From Candidatus Spyradenecus faecavium (GTDB lineage Bacteria > Verrucomicrobiota > Kiritimatiellia > RFP12 > DVOR01): DNA of 9,191 nucleotides. Shown piece after piece: positions 6,023-9,191 of the stretch. The position numbers and the translations under genes were made by a program. The stretch is from contig DVOR01000134.1 of NCBI GenBank assembly GCA_018713405.1, positions 1-9,191 of the forward strand, read 5' to 3'. Position 1 is the stretch's first letter. The number at the start of each line of letters is the position of its first letter. The notes beneath the pieces were generated by a model. That model saw nothing but the letters and a program-made list of their open reading frames with translations, did no database searches and was not told where the DNA came from.

Positions 6023-7389
6023 GAACGACCCTGACCCTGCTTGCCGCGCTCCTGGCCGTCGGCGCCCTTCAGGCCCGCGTGCGGGAGCTGGAGCCCCGCG
6101 CCCTGCACGAGGGCGAGACCGTCTACCTGACGGTGCCCGGCGCCGAGCGCGCCCGCGTCTCCAACGCCGCCGTCCTCTCCGCCGCCTGCCGCGAGGGCGG
6201 CGAGGCCGAGCTCTCCGGGCTGCGCCTGGGCACGGCCGACGTGACCTTCTTCGGCGCGGGCGGCCCTGCGGCCACCCTGCGCGTGGACGTCCGCCCCGCC
6301 TACTGGGAGATGCTGGGCCGCCTCTTCGCCGACGACCCGGAGATCCGCGCCGAGGTGGCGGGCGACCGCGTGATCCTCACCGGCTCCACCGCCGACGTCG
6401 GCGCCCTGCGGCGCGTGCGCGAGGCCGTGGCCCTCGACCCCGAGCGCATCGTCAGCCACGTGAGCGTCTCGCCCGAGGCGCTGAAGGCGCTGCTCGACGC
6501 CTTCCTCCGCCGCAACGGCCAGGAGGGCGTCTCCGCCGAGCTCGTGGGCCAGGAGGTCTGCCTCTCCGGCAAGATGTACGACCAGGGGCAGATCGATGCG
6601 CTGGGCAAGAAGGTGCAGGCCTTCCTGGCCGACTTCCCGGGGCTCACGGTGAACACCGGCGCCATGCGTGTCTACAAGCAGAAGATCCTCATCGGCATCG
6701 AGTTCCTCTCCTACGACAGCACGCTGGCGCGCAACCTGGGCGTGGAGATCTCCGACGCCGTGGGCGCGGACTTCGACCTCACCTACACCATCCACGACAA
6801 CCTCTCCGGCACCATCCGCAACAGCGACGGCCTCACCGCCCGCATCAACACCCTCAAGCGCAACGAGGTCGCCAAGCAGCTCTACGCCACCACCCTCTCC
6901 ACCCAGAGCGGCGAACCCGCCGAGTTCCAGTCCGGCGGCACCCTCTACAAGGAGACCAGCGACCTCTACAAGACCGGCATCACCGAGATTGAGTACGGCT
7001 ACATCATCAAGGCCTGCCCCACCATCCTCGACGGCGACACCGTCAACCTCGAGTTCGACCTCGACCTGCGCACCCCCGTCGACAACGCCTCCACCGGCGA
7101 CACCGACGTCTCCCGCTACCAGACCAAGAGCAAGTACATCGTCCGCCCCGGCGAGAGCATCCTCCTCTCCGGCTTCAACCACTGGACCGAGGGCGGCTCC
7201 AAGCGCGGCCTGCCCTTCTTCAGCCGCATCCCCCTCATCGGCCCCCTCTTCGGCAGCGAGGGCCAGGACAATTCCTCGCGCGAGATCCTCCTCGTCGTCA
7301 CCGTCGACTGGGCCGTCGAGGACACCGAGGGCGTCCGCGCCAAGGCCGACGCCCTGCGCGAGCGGCCCGTCGACGTGCCCATGCCCTGA
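6019..7389 (+). CDS. cpaC: Tad pilus secretin CpaC/RcpA
   Basis: This 456-residue protein starts with a Sec signal peptide (about 1-19, ending GALQA). Next is a pilus-assembly N-domain (about 22-95) with the LHEGETVYL pattern and a later LSGLRLGTADVTFF strand. Two BON-like segments follow (about 97-140 and 155-205, with VILTGSTAD and VCLSGKMYD at equivalent places). The secretin domain begins with KQKILIGIEFLSYDSTLARNLG (from about 217) and ends with the family signature: GESILLSGF, then RGLPFFSRIPLIGPLFGS and EILLVVTVDW (about 377-430). It forms the outer-membrane pore for the pilus. The terminal block reads TVDWAV where secretins usually have T-P-x-(L/I)-V, a small divergence. Length is normal for CpaC. 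The lipoprotein-like CpaD/RcpB that often follows CpaC is absent; the ATPase gene comes next after 10 bases. Confidence 0.93.
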   Translation: MRTTLTLLAALLAVGALQARVRELEPRALHEGETVYLTVPGAERARVSNAAVLSAACREGGEAELSGLRLGTADVTFFGAGGPAATLRVDVRPAYWEMLGRLFADDPEIRAEVAGDRVILTGSTADVGALRRVREAVALDPERIVSHVSVSPEALKALLDAFLRRNGQEGVSAELVGQEVCLSGKMYDQGQIDALGKKVQAFLADFPGLTVNTGAMRVYKQKILIGIEFLSYDSTLARNLGVEISDAVGADFDLTYTIHDNLSGTIRNSDGLTARINTLKRNEVAKQLYATTLSTQSGEPAEFQSGGTLYKETSDLYKTGITEIEYGYIIKACPTILDGDTVNLEFDLDLRTPVDNASTGDTDVSRYQTKSKYIVRPGESILLSGFNHWTEGGSKRGLPFFSRIPLIGPLFGSEGQDNSSREILLVVTVDWAVEDTEGVRAKADALRERPVDVPMP

Positions 7390-7393
7390 GGAG
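7388..7393 (+). promoter_or_regulatory. Shine-Dalgarno for cpaF, overlapping the secretin stop
   Basis: GAGGAG at 7388-7393 overlaps the TGA at 7387-7389 and lies 6 bases before ATG 7400. It places the start at 7400, so that the protein includes the N-terminal FHA-like domain. The frame is open far upstream, but only as a shadow of the secretin gene. Confidence 0.7.
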
Positions 7394-7399
7394 CGCCCC

Positions 7400-9007
7400 A
7401 TGAACCCTCTCGCCCTCTATCGCGACGGCAAACGCATCGCCACCCTCAAGCCCTCCGGCAAGCCCGGCGAGTGCTTCTACCTCGGCAGCGCCCCCGCCTG
7501 CGACGTCGTCGTCGCCGACGCCGCCTTCGGCCTGGCCGACCGCCAGCTGCGCCTGACCCCGGGCGGCAGCCTCTGGTGGGCCGAGGAGCTCACCGGCGAC
7601 GGCTCGCTCGAGGCCGACGGCCGCCGCGCCGCCAAGCTCCCCATCGCCGGCCGCGTCGCCCTCTCCGTCCGCGGATTCGCCTTCGAGGCCGAGTGCGGCG
7701 CCGCCGCCGGACGCGTCGGCCGGCGCGACCTCGCCCGCGACTGGCTCTACGAGCGCGCCCTCTTCCGTCTCTCCCAGGAGATCGGCGGGGCCGAGGCCGT
7801 CGCCGACGCCGAGCTCGAGCGCCGCGTCGTCGACTTCCTCGACGAGACCCTCCGCGAGCGCCCGCCGCAGCTCGCCGGCCTCCCCGAGGAGACCCTCGCC
7901 GAGCTCCGCGCCGAGACGGTGGAGGACATGCTCCGCCTGGGCCCCCTCGAGCCCCTCATCGCCGACGACTCCATCACCGAGATCATGGTGATCGACTACC
8001 GCCGCATCTACGTGGAGCGCTCCGGCAAGCTCACCCTCACCGCGCGCCACTTCCGCGACCCGGAGCACCTCATCCGCGTCATCGAGCGCATCGTCACCCC
8101 CATCGGCCGCCGCATCGACGAATCCTCCCCCCTCGTCGACGCCCGCCTGGCCGACGGCTCGCGCGTCAACGCCGTCATCCCCCCCATCACCCCCGACGGC
8201 GCCTGCCTCACCATCCGCAAGTTCGGCAAGTCCCTCTTCACCCTCGACAAGCTCATCTCCATCGGCTCGCTCACCCCGCCCATGGCCCGCTTCATCGAGG
8301 CCTCCGTCGCCCTCCGCAAGAACATCGTCGTCTCCGGCGGCACCGGCTCGGGCAAGACCTCCCTCCTCAACGCCATCTCCCTCTGCATCGGCGGCGGCGA
8401 GCGCATCGTCACCATCGAGGACTCCCTCGAGCTCAAGCTCCAGCAGGACCACGTGGTGCGCATGGAGGCCCGCCCCGCCAACGCCGAGGGCAAGGGCGCC
8501 GTCCCCATCCGCGCCCTCGTCGCCAACTCCCTGCGTATGCGCCCCGACCGCATCGTCGTGGGCGAGTGCCGCGGCGGCGAGGCCCTCGACATGCTCCAGG
8601 CCATGAACACCGGCCACGACGGCTCCCTCACCACCGTCCACGCCAACAGCCCCCGCGACACCGTCGCCCGCCTCGAGACCCTCTGTCTCATGGCCGGTAT
8701 GGACCTCCCCCTCTCGGCCATCCGCGCACAGATCGTCGCCGCCGTCGACCTCATCGTCCAGACCGCCCGCCTCTCCGACGGCTCGCGCAAGGTCACCGCC
8801 GTCACCGAGGTCCTCGGCTTGGACGACCGCGGCCAGCCGCGCCTCCGCGACCTCTTCGTCTTCCGCCAGACCGGCGTCGACCCCAAGACCCGCAAGGTTC
8901 TCGGCGGCCACGTCGCCGTCGGCCGGCCCACCTTCCTCGGGGACTTCGCCCTCCGCGGCGTCCCCCTCGACACGGCCATCTTCGACGGGGTGCCCGATGA
9001 ACCTTGA
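7400..9007 (+). CDS. cpaF: CpaF/TadA-family pilus ATPase with N-terminal degenerate FHA-like domain
   Basis: This 535-residue protein has two parts. Residues about 1-98 follow the forkhead-associated pattern: FYLGSAPACDVVV, a later tryptophan-rich strand, then LPIAGRVALSVRGFAFEAE. The GR and SxxH positions used for phosphothreonine binding are not conserved (Ser30 in place of Arg, LADR in place of SxxH). Residues about 105-535 are a complete CpaF/TadA secretion ATPase: ITEIMVIDYRRIYVERSGKL, RRIDESSPLVDARLADGSRV, and LTIRKFGKSL. Walker A is GGTGSGKT at 313-320, with Lys319. The Asp box is RIVTIEDSLEL. The Walker B region is RPDRIVVGECRGGE with Glu389, and the His box is GHDGSLTTVHAN. It should form the cytoplasmic hexamer that powers Flp pilus assembly with TadB/TadC. 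Cys390 replaces the usual Val after the Walker B Glu. It overlaps the next gene by 11 bases. Confidence 0.96.
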   Translation: MNPLALYRDGKRIATLKPSGKPGECFYLGSAPACDVVVADAAFGLADRQLRLTPGGSLWWAEELTGDGSLEADGRRAAKLPIAGRVALSVRGFAFEAECGAAAGRVGRRDLARDWLYERALFRLSQEIGGAEAVADAELERRVVDFLDETLRERPPQLAGLPEETLAELRAETVEDMLRLGPLEPLIADDSITEIMVIDYRRIYVERSGKLTLTARHFRDPEHLIRVIERIVTPIGRRIDESSPLVDARLADGSRVNAVIPPITPDGACLTIRKFGKSLFTLDKLISIGSLTPPMARFIEASVALRKNIVVSGGTGSGKTSLLNAISLCIGGGERIVTIEDSLELKLQQDHVVRMEARPANAEGKGAVPIRALVANSLRMRPDRIVVGECRGGEALDMLQAMNTGHDGSLTTVHANSPRDTVARLETLCLMAGMDLPLSAIRAQIVAAVDLIVQTARLSDGSRKVTAVTEVLGLDDRGQPRLRDLFVFRQTGVDPKTRKVLGGHVAVGRPTFLGDFALRGVPLDTAIFDGVPDEP

Positions 9008-9191
9008 CCTGCTCGTGGCCTACGCCTGCGCCCTCGCCGCCGCCCTCCTCGTCGGCCTGGCCGTCCGCGCCCTCCTCGCCGCCCGCGCCCGCGCCGCGGC
9101 CGAGCGCGCGGAGGACGAGCTGGCCGCCCGCGCCGCCGAGGCCGACGCCCTTCCCGTCCAGGCCGTCCGCCAGGGCGTCGCCGTCGGCGCC
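8997..9191 (+). CDS. tadB: Probable TadB (CpaG) inner-membrane platform protein, N-terminal fragment
   Basis: The frame from ATG 8997 stays open to the window end, giving 65 residues: MNLDLLVAYACALAAALLVG, continuing to about residue 28 as a membrane segment. An Arg/Ala/Glu-rich, probably helical cytoplasmic stretch follows. TadB proteins begin with one or two N-terminal transmembrane segments and a charged linker before the T2SSF domain, and tadB nearly always follows tadA/cpaF. The 11-base overlap with cpaF and a modest ACGGGG 6 bases before the ATG support the start. The diagnostic T2SSF domain lies outside the window, so the name rests on position and this N-terminus. Confidence 0.6.
   Translation, partial: MNLDLLVAYACALAAALLVGLAVRALLAARARAAAERAEDELAARAAEADALPVQAVRQGVAVGA

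Noticed and set aside
6668..7399. N-terminal extension of the cpaF frame upstream of ATG 7400.
   Set aside because: The translation is Ser/Thr/Pro/Ala-rich low complexity overlapping the secretin, while GAGGAG and ATG 7400 give a normal start.
7390..7399. Possible promoter or terminator in the widest intergenic gap.
   Set aside because: Only 10 bases, part of a ribosome-binding site. No hairpin, T-run or promoter-like elements are visible here or elsewhere in the window.
5971..7401. Minus-strand open frame opposite the secretin gene.
   Set aside because: Its translation is Gly/Val/Asp/Glu-rich low complexity, typical of antisense of C-ending codons; the plus-strand secretin has clear family signatures.
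7298..8911. Minus-strand open frame opposite cpaF.
   Set aside because: The same compositional artefact (long Gly/Asp/Glu/Val runs). The plus strand encodes an ATPase with all conserved motifs.
82..9191. A wholly novel defence, toxin or mobile system.
   Set aside because: The CpaB, secretin, CpaF and TadE-like genes identify a Tad pilus locus. The unusual parts are variations or additions to that system, and no transposase, integrase, attachment site or repeat array is visible.

Overview
The window is one tightly packed, plus-strand operon fragment encoding a Tad (Flp-type, type IVc) pilus assembly system. It lies in a very GC-rich genome (about 70% by eye, not computed). The secretin, CpaB, CpaF-type ATPase and TadE-like proteins point to a diderm bacterium. 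The first 23 bases are not genomic: they match the tail of the Illumina Nextera transposase adapter, so the left edge is a contig end from a tagmentation library, probably a metagenome. Taxonomy cannot be fixed from the sequence. The divergent Tad proteins, an FHA-like domain fused to CpaF and the extreme GC would suit an uncultured lineage such as the PVC group (for example Kiritimatiellota) or a myxobacterium-like group, but this is a weak inference.

Layout, left to right: adapter remnant (1-23); last codons of a membrane protein that look like the C-terminus of a TadV/CpaA prepilin peptidase (24-85); a very large TadE-like prepilin-like protein with a coiled-coil extension (82-2352); a TadG-like protein without a prepilin cleavage site (2340-3494); a second, normal-sized TadE-like protein (3496-4278); an unrecognised membrane-anchored protein with an apparent internal duplication (4275-5195); CpaB/RcpC (5192-6022); the CpaC/RcpA secretin (6019-7389); a CpaF/TadA ATPase with an N-terminal degenerate FHA-like domain (7400-9007); and the first 65 codons of what is probably TadB (8997-9191), cut by the window end. 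No intergenic gap exceeds 10 bases. Most junctions overlap by 4 to 13 bases (ATGA or GTGA type), so translational coupling along one transcript is likely. No promoter, terminator, RNA gene, mobile element or CRISPR array is visible, and the promoter must lie upstream of the window.

Expected division of labour, from knowledge of the families: TadV would cleave the Flp pilin (not in this window) and the two TadE-like proteins; CpaF would power assembly through TadB/TadC in the inner membrane; CpaB and the secretin would form the periplasmic and outer-membrane channel. The three TadE/TadG-like proteins are candidates for minor pilins or a pilus-base/tip complex. Canonical pieces not seen here are the Flp pilin, CpaE/TadZ, the CpaD/RcpB partner of the secretin, and TadC. 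The first two could lie upstream and TadC downstream. The least explained parts are the 756-residue TadE-like protein and the unknown protein at 4275-5195. There is also a marked drift from G-ending to C-ending codons across the operon.
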